A stretch of DNA of 64,000 bases. Source: Parietaria judaica. Its lineage: Eukaryota > Streptophyta > Magnoliopsida > Rosales > Urticaceae. Location of the stretch: positions 806,001-870,000 of the forward strand of contig OX940871.1 of NCBI GenBank assembly GCA_954871525.1. The letters run 5' to 3'. The notes below the pieces were generated by a model. The model saw only the letters and a list, made by a program, of their open reading frames with translations, made no database searches and was not told the DNA's origin. The position numbers and the translations under genes were made by a program. Below are positions 1-12,920 of this stretch, piece after piece; position 1 is the first letter of the stretch, and every line of letters starts with the position of its first letter.

Positions 1-264
1 CTTTGTATTTCTTGTTGCGGCATCAACCATCGAATCCTCCATGAGAATACTGGACCATGATAGAGAGTTGTTCACACTTGTCCAACACTCCCTTTATAGG
101 GTTCTTCGGCTCTTTAACACCCTAATTGGCTATGTTCAAATGACCATCTTGCAGCTGGAGGGCTCAACCGCGATGACGCCCTACAGTCGTTTCACGCGGC
201 GAATCGAAGAATCTTTTAAGCATATGACACTCGCTGGGACACACTCTGACATCAATCAGCAGTA

Positions 265-495
265 GCACCACCCTAGTGTCGTGGAAACCGTGTTGATCCC
301 TCGTCTGAAGATCTGGTTCGTGCAAACCTACGCGATGGGCCAAGCAACAAAAACGAGACTTGCATGATCTGCTTAAATGGCTTCCCGGGAAGAACGAGTA
401 CAAGCCTTCTACGCACTCACGCATTCCAAAAAAGGTGCATAGTACGTTGGTTTAGGAACAACCCAGCTTGCCCGAATTGCAGGAGGATCTTGTGA
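265..495 (+). pseudogene. Degenerate RING-H2 zinc finger fragment
   Basis: One reading frame, opened by an upstream stop near 262 and closed by TGA at 493-495, encodes the tail of a RING-H2 (ATL-like) E3 ligase. Visible landmarks are TCMICLNGF (first Cys pair), then LLRTHAFQKRCIVRWF and NPACPNCRR (last Cys pair). In an intact RING-H2 the middle reads Cys-x-His-x-Phe-His-x-x-Cys. Here the first Cys of that block is Arg and the second His is Gln, so two of eight zinc ligands are lost. There is no upstream N-terminal or membrane part in frame. I read it as a relic and not a working ligase. A contribution from sequence beyond the window edge cannot be excluded. Confidence 0.6.
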
Positions 496-3400
496 TATTT
501 CGTTCGTCCTCTTTATCGTATTATTATTCATGCTTTTACAGTTTTAGTCAAGATCTTAAATCAAATGCTATGTTATGACAGAGATCCAGTATATCTCCTA
601 CAATAAACTGCATTTCACAATTAAAGACTTGATATATAATTAGATAATGTTACGTTCTTGGGGAATTCATCACGTTGACTGATTATCTTTGAAATGATAT
701 CACTCGGCTAGCTTCGGAGATTCGCCTGCGAAGACGCCTTGGGCATCATTCGAAGCAGTGATAACCCGCCACTTTAGAAGGAATCACATGAACTTTTATA
801 GAACTTGGGAACTTAATCTTGAAAAAAAAAAGGGGGGTCATCTCACAGTGAACAACTTTGAGCATTTAAGTATCTTATAGTTAACCATATTTCTCACTAA
901 ATGAAAAGGAGGTTTTCATAATTAAAAAAGAACTGTACTTTGGTGCAAAGGTCCTTGTATGAAACATATATAAGCTAAACAATCCAGATAAATATAATTA
1001 ATATGAGTCCCGTTAGATTAATGGATAAGAAAGAAAGAGAGGCATAAGAATTAAGATATTGTTGTCCCTCACTCGTCCAACAAAAAATCTTATTTTGACA
1101 ACACAATAGAAAAATAAAAGAATACGAACTTTTAACTCTCAACAAAGTAATCCTCAACATCTTATAAAAAATCAACTCACATTTTATGAAAATCAAATCA
1201 ATTTGAGGGTTTTTAAAATATTTTTTTGCATGTTAAAACAATAGTTTTAGGGTTCTGCTGAGACTATATATAGATACATACATATATATATATATATATA
1301 TATCATTTAAGTTATGTTCTAATGAGGATAGTATTTGTTACATAAATACTCAATTTAATTGCACTGATATATTTTTAAATTTCGCCCATCTCTTGTCCAT
1401 AAGGTGTGTTATACGCATTTACGTCTACGACTAAATTTAAAAATCAATTATTCTCATTTGTAGTAAACTAGAGAGGCAGACGAGTATCACGAATTTCTTT
1501 TGTGGCCTTTGTTGTAAAAAAAATATATACATTAAAAATATGTCGATACACTTAATTAGTATTAAAATTGAATACATATGATACCAATATCCCTATTTAT
1601 ATAAGCATGTCTGCAATTTTATGAATTGAAGAGAGGCATGAGAAAGTTGAAATCTTGTTAATATTAATCAGATTAAATGTCTATACAAGTCTCTTAATTT
1701 CTAATCTCCCTTAAATATTTTTGTCTTTTATTACTCCATAATTATCTTCCTTGTCTCTCGCCCAATTAGCTTGATGTTTTAATGGGGTCACAATGTCAAT
1801 CCAACTCCTGACAAATGATTAAATAATGTTTGACAATTGGATTATAGCTAGTTTGTTATTATGACATCATTAATTAAGAAGCCAAACTAGATTAAGGTAT
1901 GAAGTGAGGAAAAAATGTCAATGGGTTATTTGATGACTCAAAACTGTTCTAGAATCTCTTGTGCTCTTTTCCTCATTCAAAGAAAAAAAAAACTTACAAT
2001 CTCATAATTAACTATATATAAAGTGATCGATCAAGTGATAAATTTAAAATATATTTGATATTGAATATATTATTATCTCACTTATTTTGTGATTCACATA
2101 TTTAATTAATTAGTATCAAAATTATTCATATTTTAATCTAAATATCTAAATAAAAACGAGTAGTTGACTTTCGGTAAGATGTATATTCATTTGTTATTAG
2201 TATATCTTCTTCATTATGATTTAATCGGAATTTAGTCCGGTTAAATTTTATAATTTGTATCTCTATGTCTATAAAAGTTAAGATCGTTACTTTCATAAAA
2301 CCCTAAATTAGTGTGTATATACATATATTTCACATCTAGAAACAAAAAGAAGTACTATCGAGACCTAAAGCTATAAGATAAGGAATTTTCAGCCGCGCCC
2401 TATAAAAGCGTCCAAAAATAAAATAAGTAAATATATTAAAAGTATAGCATTTAAAAATAAAACTTCATCATAGGCCATCGAAATCTTTAAAAAATAAACA
2501 AATACACATGTCATGTATCCACCTGAATAGGTGTCAATATCATTATGGTTATAGGCTTATAGCATTGACATTTGACATTATGCATGGCCTTGTTGGATTC
2601 CTACGTACAATTCAAATTCAATGCTATACACACAGTTGAATCTTTATAAATTAACATGAAATTAAAAAAAATTCAAGTATTATATTATCGATTAATTTAT
2701 TAATTTATCAAGATAAAATTTAATCATGTTAGTTAAAGTTGAGACTATAAAAAAATATTATTTTATCAAAATTATTAATTTATCGAGTATTATTTTAACA
2801 AAATTTTATTGTATAATCAAATATCATATAACATATATTCTGACATTTGAACGATGATGATATTATTTGTATAATATTATATTATTAGTGTTACACTTGG
2901 CAAAAATAATTAATAATCAGTCTATCGGTCTGAACTCTCTGTTTCCACTTTCCAGGAACTCTGTAAAATATTCAATAATGATACAAAGAACTACAAACTT
3001 CAAACCGGACCGAACAAAGAAACATATTTCAATTACAAATTCTTGTGATGATTATTGTACGTAAGTTGTAATTTCGAAGTAATATTTTTTAAAGTGTAAA
3101 ACTTAATGTTGATAAATTAATATTTATATTTTGTAATCTTGGAGAAATGTTTTATCATTAAAGGTCAGGTCAAGGTCCTTCTAAAGATGGCTAGGAAGGA
3201 AATTATATGAGAAAAGGCCAATTTGGTTGCTGCTGAAAAATAGTATAAATATGCATAAACATTATCATGTCCCTTCACTCCACACATATATATATAGTAT
3301 TTCACTAATGCATCCAATATCCAAAGAGACCTTCAAAAGGGCCTACGTAAAACAAATAGTAATAATAATATAATAATAATAATAAGTACCCTCAGGTGAA

Positions 3401-5138
3401 TAAAATAAAAGTACACCGGAAAAATTTGCTAAAAGTGGAACGTCACTCACATGGCTCGGGTTTGGTTTAGAATTTAGACCTAATTGAATGAGAAAAGTCA
3501 GTGTTATGGTCATCACTTAATATTAAAAGATCATGCTAGTTTTGAGTTGTAACCGCTATGAAGACCCGTCATAGTATTATTTACCGAACATTCTTTAAGT
3601 ATTTTCATATATAATTAACGGAGCTCGTGCTGCAACTCTGATTATTTAAAAAAAGATAATTTTTGTAAGGAGACAAGCGGACGTACTTTAACCTCAAAAA
3701 GTATATAGAGATATATTTAGAAAAAGACAATTTTTGTAAGGAGACAAGCCGTATGTGTCATTATTTTTTTATTTCGGTTTCGATTTGGGATTTGCGGTTA
3801 ATACTATTAATCTCTTACTCTTAATGTTGAATTGAATTATTATATCACCCTCGTGGTTGAATTATAGAGAAATATAAGCTAAACCTATATGACTCGAAGT
3901 TAGATGAGAAACGAACATATGCTAAACTAAGAAAGTTTTTTTTAATAGGTAGCTTCGACAGATGTCTTTCGATGTCTCAATATCATATATATATATATAG
4001 TTGAATTATTGCTTGCATTATATTCTAATAATAATGTAGATACATGTATTAATTATACATGCACCTAACTCTTATAAGCTATATTAACTAGTTACTACAT
4101 TAGGGTTTGGCTTATGATATGTTTGCCCACACTGAAGCCGTCGTCCGGGATTGACCAGAGCACATGTTGCCCGTCAGTCCTGAATCCCGGGACCAGCAAT
4201 ATTTTGAGAGCTTTACGATAGACGGAGACGAGCAACGTGTAATGCTAGTAACGTGTGCAGCATAATTTTTTTTATTCTTCTTTCAATAAATTTGGGAAGG
4301 AAGAAAAGGAACGTACGTAGAGTAGAATTCTTTCTTCCATGCAGAAAAAATGCACGTTAGTTTAGGGCTTGACCACATAGATTTCTGGAGAACATTTGAA
4401 ATAATCGAAGATCAGATTCTACAATCTGTGAACATATATATTCAGTTATTTCAGAATATTAAATATTTGAACACTATATATTAATTCAATGTTTAAATAA
4501 TTATTTTATCATTATATGTATTAATTATCCAAACAAATTACTATAATTTTTTCATCATTATTTGAATGCTATGCGTCACTTATAATAACTTGTATTGTTT
4601 ATATAAAGTACAGAAATATGTATCTATAGATCGCATTATAGCCTATGTTGTTTCGAACAATTTTTTCCTTATATATTTTTTGAGATATTAAATAAAGCTA
4701 AAAGGGAGAATTCTATGGATCTTGTTGCTAACGAAAGAGATGTCATTATCGCGAAATTATAATAATGATAAAAAAAAAAAAAAATTATATGTCACTAGCT
4801 GACTCGGCAATCTATGATTACTTTTTTTGTTGCTATTTTTCTAAATTGACTGAACTTAATGTTCAATATGGAGTATATATAGAATAGGGCCCTCGTAATA
4901 ATTATTTTTTAGAGAAATTAGTGGATTCTCCAAAATAAATTCGTATATTTATATCGTAAATGCTAATTCATATTAGATTTCGAGAAATTTTTTATTTGAT
5001 ACATGAATGAAACCAAAAGTGCACATGCACTAGTAGATGGATCATGATCGTGATATTGTTATTAAATTTAAAGCAAGATTGATTCTTTTTTCTAGCTACC
5101 TTAATTAGAATATAGTCCTTAGTCCTTACAACCCACGA

Positions 5139-5169
<31 letters not shown>

Positions 5170-5776
5170 TCAAATTGTATTATACTAGTCCATAATCATT
5201 TCACTTGTAGATTCCATGTATATATTTATATATATATATATGATCTAAAAAATAATGCATATTTTGACAAATATTCTTTAGTTGTACCTAATTCTTAAAT
5301 TTTGTAAAAGGACTGTATAACACTTCGTGATATGTATCTGTACCAAGGTATTAAATTTCTCGAATATCCATCGGTATGCTCATCAAAAATCTTTTTTCGA
5401 GGATATGTGAAACGATATATCCATCGACATATCCACCGAATTACCTATGAGATACACATCGACTAGCAATATATCCATAAAATAAAAAGTGCGAAACGAC
5501 ATCGGCAAGCGGTATTTAAAACCTTGATCTGTACTTCTATAATCTATAGTTTCATATATACTTTTTGTTTAAGTAACTTAGTTATAACGTAAATAACTTT
5601 TTGATAAAAAAATGCAAATAAATAAAAAAAAAACTTTAAGAAACTATAAAAATCTCTGTAATTAATCCTTAAATTCATGCAATATCCACTTGAAAAATCT
5701 CCGACGAATGATTGAGAATATATATGAGAATGTTGAGCACGGGACCATCTTATTATATAATTAATTATATCGTAGA

Positions 5777-5808
<32 letters not shown>

Positions 5809-6553
5809 CGAGTTTCTTTGACTTAGAGCCTTATCCAATTAATAAAAAAAAATGTAATTTAATTTAACAACTACGTGAAGAATAGTAGAGCTAGCTTTCT
5901 TGTAATTTTCTCTCCCATGCATAAGTCACATGGGCAATTTATATAAGTTAAAAGTCAGATTAATTAAATAGCTATATCTAATTAAAATTATATGGGTAAA
6001 TAATTAAAAAAGTTGTTGCAGATGTGACAGCTTTATTAAATACCTTTACAAGCCTTTTTATTTTTATTTTTTTTATTTGATGTTTTATTTGGCTACAACA
6101 GTACCTAGCTTGTATTTTCTGATTCTTTTTCATTTTGTCCCTACCATATGTATCATGAGTCATCCATCATAATTTTTTTTTTAATTTAGAATTTTATGAT
6201 TTTAAACAAATATAAATTACGTTGCTTCATGAGATAGGAGAAAAAAACGAGAATCTAGCCTCCTATGAAATTTGAATATTTATGAATTTCCTAGTGTTAA
6301 TTAATATGGAATTTTATTACAAATTATTAGTATATAGTTAAAACGATTTTACACTTATTATAACTATCATAAAATTATAAGATAAGGAAATATTAAGGGT
6401 AAATTATCAATATTGACATCGAGCTTCTTTAAAAAAAATAAAAAATAAAAAAAATGATGATGGGTTCGAATTCGAAGTGTCAAACACTCATGCAATCAAG
6501 TGTTTTCTATAGATGTTAAGATTTTGTTATACGTTGAACCGTTATATATAATA
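496..6553. other. AT-rich intergenic DNA, no gene recognised
   Basis: No convincing coding frame, RNA gene or transposon ends were seen. It holds (AT)n runs near 1281-1303, 5139-5166 and 5778-5800. A 29-bp unit (AAAAAGAYAATTTTTGTAAG and onward) is repeated in direct orientation at 3650-3678 and 3721-3749. Confidence 0.5.
3650..3749. repeat. Two-copy 29-bp direct repeat, 71-bp period
   Basis: The stretch ending in TTTTTGTAAGGAGACAAGC occurs at 3650-3678 and again at 3721-3749 with one T/C difference seen. The intervening 42 bases are unrelated. It looks like a small local duplication. Confidence 0.7.
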
Positions 6554-6997
6554 GGGTTAATGACCCTAAAAATATCTAAAGTTTGATTAAAGAATCTCTT
6601 GTGTATTTAAAATTTAAAATTGATGGTAAAAGTACCTAAAGTCGTATTTGGAGAGTTGACCACTCCATTCTCGTAACGCGGTTAACTTACCCGTCAACTC
6701 TGGCACCGTGGACAAACGTGGGTTGCTAACATGACAATTTTATGCCACATGGACGAGCCAATTTAGGGGTTTAATTCGTTGTTTTATCGTAAACGAGGCT
6801 GATCTAGGCTCGTCCACGTGGCAAAAAATTATTGTGTCAGCAACCCACGTTTGTCTACGTGGCCAGAGTTAACAGGCAAGTTAAGTGCGTTACGAGAATG
6901 TCGTGGTCAACACCCCAAATATAACTTTGGATATTTTTACCACTACTTTTAGACTTTAAGTACACGATGGGTTCTTTGATCAAACTTTCATTAACCT
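6554..6997. mobile_element. Foldback (Mutator-like) MITE A, 444 bp
   Basis: The left half (ends GGGTTAATGACC) reappears inverted in the right half, ending CATTAACC then T. Nearly the whole element is a palindrome around about 6775, with CACGTGGC-type boxes near the centre. Flanks are TATATAATA (6545-6553) and TATATAATT (6998-7006), an 8/9 match expected of an aged 9-bp target duplication. It has no coding capacity. The interior closely resembles the element at 61150-61610. The Mutator superfamily call is an inference from the 9-bp duplication and long inverted repeats. Confidence 0.7.
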
Positions 6998-7332
6998 TAT
7001 ATAATTCAACATTAACTACGAAGAGTATAAAAATTGAATTCGACTTATCACACTATGGTTAATGTAATTTATTATTAACATCATTAATAAACAATTTTTT
7101 ATCTCCTTCCCCGCGAAAACTTTTCTCTCTTTTAACATGCTTTATTATAAATGCATTACCTACACGAGCTCTATAAAATTTTAGAAATTATTTTATATGT
7201 TTGTTGAAAAACAATAATTGATAGTCACAATTAAGCCACTTATCAACACCAATTTTCTCCTCAAACCATACTGCTTTGGATCAAACTATACTATACAAAT
7301 CGGAGACACGAAGAATAAAATAAACCATTTTG

Positions 7333-7341
7333 TATATATAT
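7333..7341 (+). promoter_or_regulatory. Candidate TATA box of the WD40 gene
   Basis: TATATATAT lies about 40-50 bases before the ATG at 7382, followed by a CT-rich leader (TTTCTCTTCTTTCTCACTC). The leader would be very short if this is the TATA box, so the assignment is tentative. Confidence 0.3.
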
Positions 7342-7381
7342 TTGAACCATTTCCAAGGTTTTCTCTTCTTTCTCACTCAAC

Positions 7382-8557
7382 ATGGGAATGATGGACCAAT
7401 CAGCTTCCTCTCAACACCAACCAAATCTCTCCTCTCAGAGAAGCCTCCAATCCGTCCCGTCCCTCGCCAACTCGAAGTCCGGCGACGATGACGATCGCCA
7501 CAATCACCGCTCCGTGTGCAGCTTCACCGCCCACTCCGCGCCCGTCTCGTCCATCGCCGTCGCCAGCGGCCTCATCTTCACAGGCTCCGCCAACGAGATC
7601 GCCTCCTGCAACCCCTCCCTCGCCTCCGCCACGTCAGCATTCCCGGCAGGCAACGGCGCCGTGAAGTCCCTCGCCGTCACAAGCAACCGCCTCTTCTCTG
7701 CTCACCAAGACTGCAAAATCCGAATTTGGAAAATCCCGGGCTCGGGAAGCCATGCCCGCGTCGCAACTCTCCCGACGCTCGCCGATCGTGCTGCCAAGCT
7801 CCTGACCCCGGGCAGCCAGGTGGCGGTCCGCCGCCATGTGAAGCGCACGTGGGTGCACCATGTGGACACCGTCTCCGCTCTAGCTCTATCGCCTGACGAG
7901 ACACTTCTTTACTCAGTCTCGTGGGACCGGTCGCTTAAGATCTGGTCAACCGTTGACTTCCGGTGCTTGGAATCAGTCAACGCTCACGATGATGCAATCA
8001 ACGCCTTGGCCGTTTCCCCCGACGGACACATGTACACCGGCTCCGCCGACAAGAAGATAAAAGTCTGGTCAATGAGAGCCGAGAGAAAGAGCAAGACTAA
8101 AACCGCCCTTGTCGCGACCTTGGAGAAGCACAACTCGGGAGTCAACGCGCTGGCAGTCAATGGAGACGGGTCGGTGCTGTACTCCGGCGCCAGCGACCGC
8201 TCGGTGGTCGTGTGGGAAAAAACCAAAGACTGCGAGGGAAATTTCGGCATGGTTGTGTTAGGAGCTCTGAGGGGTCACAGCGAGGCCGTATTATGTTTAA
8301 CGGCGGTCAACAGCGTCGTGTGCAGCGGCTCGGCCGACAAGACCATTAGGGTTTGGAGAGGCGTGGACAGGAAATACTCATGCTTGGCCGTGTTACGAGG
8401 TCACGGCGGACCGGTCAAGTGTTTGACAGCTGTGACGGAAACGAGCCGTTACTCCGACGGCGATCGTGACGGTGACGAGGATTGTTGTTTGGTTTATAGT
8501 GGCGGCTTGGACTGTGAAGTTAAGGTCTGGAAAATCATCGTTCCTAAGCTTTTCTAG
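7382..8557 (+). CDS. WD40 repeat protein, JINGUBANG-like (391 aa)
   Basis: A single uninterrupted frame of 391 codons, much richer in GC than its surroundings. After a Ser/Asp-rich N-terminal tail (residues 1-45) there are seven beta-propeller blades: roughly 46-75, 93-118, 158-190, 200-230, 249-279, 298-326 and 339-385. Diagnostic blade ends are YSVSWDRSLKIW, YTGSADKKIKVW, YSGASDRSVVVW, CSGSADKTIRVW and YSGGLDCEVKVW. The third blade is preceded by a basic linker (VRRHVKRTWVHHVDTVS), typical of the plant JINGUBANG family. The Arabidopsis founder is a pollen protein that restrains germination in wet conditions. WD40 proteins act as scaffolds, so no catalytic role is expected. Intronless structure and length fit the family. 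The exact subfamily member and its partner are not deducible here. Confidence 0.9.
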   Translation: MGMMDQSASSQHQPNLSSQRSLQSVPSLANSKSGDDDDRHNHRSVCSFTAHSAPVSSIAVASGLIFTGSANEIASCNPSLASATSAFPAGNGAVKSLAVTSNRLFSAHQDCKIRIWKIPGSGSHARVATLPTLADRAAKLLTPGSQVAVRRHVKRTWVHHVDTVSALALSPDETLLYSVSWDRSLKIWSTVDFRCLESVNAHDDAINALAVSPDGHMYTGSADKKIKVWSMRAERKSKTKTALVATLEKHNSGVNALAVNGDGSVLYSGASDRSVVVWEKTKDCEGNFGMVVLGALRGHSEAVLCLTAVNSVVCSGSADKTIRVWRGVDRKYSCLAVLRGHGGPVKCLTAVTETSRYSDGDRDGDEDCCLVYSGGLDCEVKVWKIIVPKLF

Positions 8558-8701
8558 AGTTTTCTTTTTATTTATTTACATATAGGATGAGATTATATAC
8601 TATAAATATATAGTAATATTAATTAGAGATTTGATTGAATATTTGTAGGCATGCAATGCAAGTGAGCATGTTATTAATTGGTTTTTCAGGATTTCTGTGT
8701 G

Positions 8702-8754
<53 letters not shown>

Positions 8755-9676
8755 ATGGAGATGATATTTAGTGACTAATATAGGTATTGAAAAGAAATAA
8801 TTAAAATCTCTAGAAAATGATGAGAGTGTTGATATGAATAATATAAAGAAGATCATGACGAATAATTATAATTATGTTGAGGATAAATTATACAATAAAT
8901 GAACATAGTTTAGACTTTAGAGTTGATATAATATTAGCTGATTGACTAATATAGTCAAATATTTATGCAAATATATAATAAGTAATCAACGTAAATATAT
9001 ATATATACACATATATATTTATTTATTTCACCAATAAGGGTATAAAATGTAGGTAAAAATACACTGTCTGTATATGTTTGTTCGTTTCAAGGCTAATTTT
9101 AATGTTTCTGAGTTATATAGAAACATACATATTTATATTCACACAATAATAAACGTTAATTAATAAATCCATAAAACATATATATTATAGAAAATTGTCA
9201 AAGGAACATTGGCTTTATTTTTTATATTGGATTGAGCTTGATGTACTACTAGTGATAAATTGACAGATTATTAATAAATGTTTGTGTTTTTAATAAAAAC
9301 AACTCTCTAACTAAGTTTATGATGAGACATATCAATGCGAGAGAAGGGCTAATAGAAGTTAGGTTTTTGGATTAAGAAATCATATGTAGTAATTAAAATA
9401 TTATTAACAAAGATTTAAAGGGTCTCTTGGAAATCACAAAAAAATAATCCTCTACATTATAATATAATATTTGACACCAAATATGCAAATGTGTCAAATT
9501 TCAGTAAGATTAGTTGGATTATTTTGGACCTTTTGGTGACAAAGTGAGCAAATAAAGTGAGGTTATTTTAAAACTCAAAACTCATTGATTCTATTCGTTC
9601 ATAACTTTTTTTTTTCCCACAATTTCTCATCAAACATAGTTTTTGGCTTGTGAAGTGACAAAATTTATTGAGTGAT
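8558..9676. other. Intergenic, 3' flank of the WD40 gene
   Basis: No gene seen. It contains the 3' flank of the WD40 gene and a long (AT)n run at 8705-8750. The remainder is AT-rich and featureless. Confidence 0.5.
8705..8750. repeat. (AT)n microsatellite, about 23 units
   Basis: An unbroken alternating AT tract, one of the longer pure dinucleotide runs in the window, 150 bp past the WD40 stop codon. It is likely to vary in length between individuals. Confidence 0.95.
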
Positions 9677-9685
9677 TAACAATAA

Positions 9686-10767
9686 GGGTAATTAGCGGCA
9701 TAAGTGGCCAATGTTTTCGAATTTCCTTAGGCATGATGCCAATGACCAAAAACAACGGCAAAAGTCCCCAATGTGCACTAATCACTCTTATCACAAAATT
9801 TCATCCAACTAATTGGATGATTGTTAGTCAAATGATGATGTGGCAGTGTTGACTGACACGCAGACATCTACGTGGCACGCCATGTCGTCTTTTTTATTAA
9901 AAAAAATTGCCACATCTTTTTTATTTTATTTTTAATTTTTTTACGGGGACTACTTATTTTCTCGTCCTCTCCCACGTTGCCACGTGTACACACACACTCT
10001 CTCTCTCTCTCTTTCCTAAGCTGTCCCACTTGTCATCCAAATAAGTAATCGAAATATTTTGTATTTGTATTTTGGAACCATGACCAAACCCAGATAAACA
10101 AAGCACTAAATTACTACATCAAAGGTATTTGTTGTCAAAATGTAATGGATATAACAATTTAAATAACAAACATATCCATTAATATGTGAGATATCTTTTC
10201 GATTATTATCCGTCATTTTTCGGGTAGTGGTTGAAAATACTACTAAAGTTGTAAATAGTATCCTACTTATAAGTTTATTTTCGGTTAGTTGTTGAAAATA
10301 CTACTAAAGTTGTAAATAGTATCCTACTTATAAGTTTATTTTCGGTTAGTTGTTTAAAATACTACTAAAGTTGTAAATAATATCCTACTTATAAGTTTAT
10401 TTTCGGGTAGTTGCTGAAAATGCTACTAAAATTGTAAATATTATCCTACTTAAGAGTTTTAAATACTTACATCTTATGATAATTTAATAAAGTAAAATAA
10501 ATATGAAATAAATTTATGTATTTATTAACAATATCATGACTAATTAAATAATGAACAAGAAACAAATTAAAAATTAAAAATGACGTGGCATGCCATGTGT
10601 TCAACACTGCCACATCATTAGTTGACTAACATCCATCCAATTAGTTGGATGAAATTTTGTGATTAGAGTGATTAGTGCACATTGGAGACTTTTGCCGTCG
10701 TTTTTAGGCATTGGCATCATGCCTAAGGAAATTCAAAAACCTTCGCCACTTATGCCGCTAATTACCC
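9686..10767. mobile_element. Foldback (Mutator-like) element B, 1082 bp
   Basis: Left end GGGTAATTAGCGGCATAAGTGG and right end GCCGCTAATTACCC are inverted copies. The arms match for about 230 bases on each side. The flanks carry a perfect 9-bp duplication, TAACAATAA, at 9677-9685 and 10768-10776. The arms include CCAACTAATTGGATG and ACGTGGCACGCCATG. The centre holds a four-copy 61-bp tandem array. There is no transposase frame; a 107-codon frame over the right arm is only the mirror of the TIR. The element is non-autonomous, and the superfamily is inferred from duplication length and TIR structure. Confidence 0.8.
10221..10464. repeat. Four tandem copies of a 61-bp unit
   Basis: Copies start at 10221, 10282, 10343 and 10404. 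Each begins CGGKTAGT and continues with ACTACTAAAGTTGTAAATA and CTACTTATAAGTTTATTTT. Copies 1-3 differ at only a few bases and copy 4 is the most diverged. The array lies inside foldback element B and so is part of the transposon interior. Confidence 0.9.
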
Positions 10768-10776
10768 TAACAATAA

Positions 10777-12887
10777 TGCTCCAAAACTTTGAATTTTGGT
10801 GGGATTTGTCCTTTACTTTCATTTTTGACATCTACGTACACATACTTTTAAAAAGTAGCACATTGTCATACAAGTTAAAAATGACACTGAATTTTAACTT
10901 GTGCAATACCACACACATGTTTGACTGTAATCCTATCAATTTTTTAATTTTTATTTTTATTTTCATTTTTGTAAAACTTTAGTCTTTAACCTTACGAAGT
11001 TTAGTATAACTAAACTCGTTAATTGCTTCAAAATAGTCTCATAATCTAGTATATCTATTTTCTATTCAATATATGTTAAAATAAGTCATGACATGTTTTG
11101 AGGGAAAAAAAATATATATTCAATTTTGTGAGACTTGTAGCTTTACATTTTTAAAATAAATATACTCGTTGATTGCTTTATTCTAGGCATATAGTCTAGA
11201 ATATTGAACGTGTGTTGTTTAATTAACTAATTAACAAAAACGTACACGAGTATGTCGTGTGTTGCACATCGGTTAATTTTTTTAATGCAAAATGTGCTAC
11301 TTTCTAAAAGTGTAAGGGCCTTAGTGGCAATTACTCACATTAGTAAGACCATTGTCTAATTTAATTTATGTCAAATGGGGCAGGTGGGACAAGTTCAATT
11401 CTTAAATAAAGCTTCAAGTCTAGAGAAATTAAAACTTGATTTTTTATCTATATATAGAATTGGTGTTTATTAAATTAAAGAAGAGAATGAATGGAAACTC
11501 CATTAAGATAGGAGAGGAATGTAACACCTGGCCTTGATAATTGATTAAGATTCTATAAGTACAAGTACAAAAGAGTGAAGCTAGCTTGGATTGGAATTAT
11601 GTTGAGACAAGATCTTCTTGTTAATGGTGAGGAATATTTCCCATTCACAAAATACTTGTTTAAGAATTATTGTGTTTTGGTGAGAAGTTGTTAGAGCAAA
11701 AATAAAACCCCTACCATGATTTAAAATTAGCACATATAAACCGGAATTCCGATTCTTATATTGTGGTGGTAAATCCGAATATGAAAATTTTGGGCTCCAA
11801 AATAGTTAGCTAGAATATTTCTGAATATTCTAATTTTTTAATTCCGAGTAAATATTAATAAATAAATATCGATTCCAACCTAATGAGCCTGAATTCTGTT
11901 TTCGGTTGTTTGAATTTCGAATTAATCCAATTATATGGAAGTTCCTAATTTTATATTACTTAGCCTTGTATTTTAGTAAACCGGATCGAAAACCCCAACT
12001 AGAACTACGGTTCTGAATTTCAAATCAGGAATTCGATAATATGGATTCCCGAGTCATGTATTGACGGGGCTATATGTAACCCCTAAATGTATGTAAATAA
12101 CCACAAATTAATGCATCCTAATGTCTACGAATTACAAGCTTGTTTTCCTCTTAAAGTTGTGTATTTTCCAATCCTTAGGCAAGAATCTTCCCTAATAACG
12201 TGGATAACGTTTGACAATTGGAAAATAAAGAACAAATATAAAATTACAAGCCTACAAAAAGAGACCATGATAGTGTTCCCTTTTGAACAAACCAACCTCA
12301 CTAGTAAATTCTAAATGCAATAAATATTTGTGAGAAAAAGAAAAGAGAGACAAACACAATTCAAGACTAAGCTAAAATAGTATGTCAAAAGGCAAATTAA
12401 GCTTACCTCATATGTTTACTTTTCATTTAAGCTCCCTATTTGTACGGCATTAAAATGGCAGTGATGCCTCCTTTACTTTGCATGATGGTGCAATTTGCCC
12501 ACTAGATTTTAAATTTTTATAGAAATACCCTTTTTACTTCCATTTTTTTATTTATTTTATTTTTACATAGCATACCCCTAATCCCTTAAAGAAAAATATT
12601 ATTTACTAGTGAAACAAGACAATATTACTTACTCGTAAATAATTTTGTCAAATCACCGAACGAGGTCGTTTTTGAAGAATGGAGTATTTTTTGTCAAAAA
12701 CCAAAACTTGAGCGGGGCAAATTTTTCAATCCATCTCTCTTTTAATAATTCCAAAAACTTACATACATTGTTTTCATAAATTTTAGGCCTTTAGTTTGAC
12801 CTATAAAAGAACTAATTATAAAGAGATTAAGTTAGGTATATGTCATTTTTCCCACACGCCACATTATCTTGACCTACATTTACTACC

Positions 12888-12920
<33 letters not shown>

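Noticed and set aside
7504..8250. Several open frames overlapping the WD40 gene in other frames and on the minus strand
   Set aside because: They are shadows caused by the high GC content of the WD40 coding sequence and carry no domain.
10659..10982. A 107-codon frame at the right end of foldback element B
   Set aside because: It follows the inverted repeat arm and then AT-rich DNA. It has no domain and ends in a Phe/Ile homopolymer.
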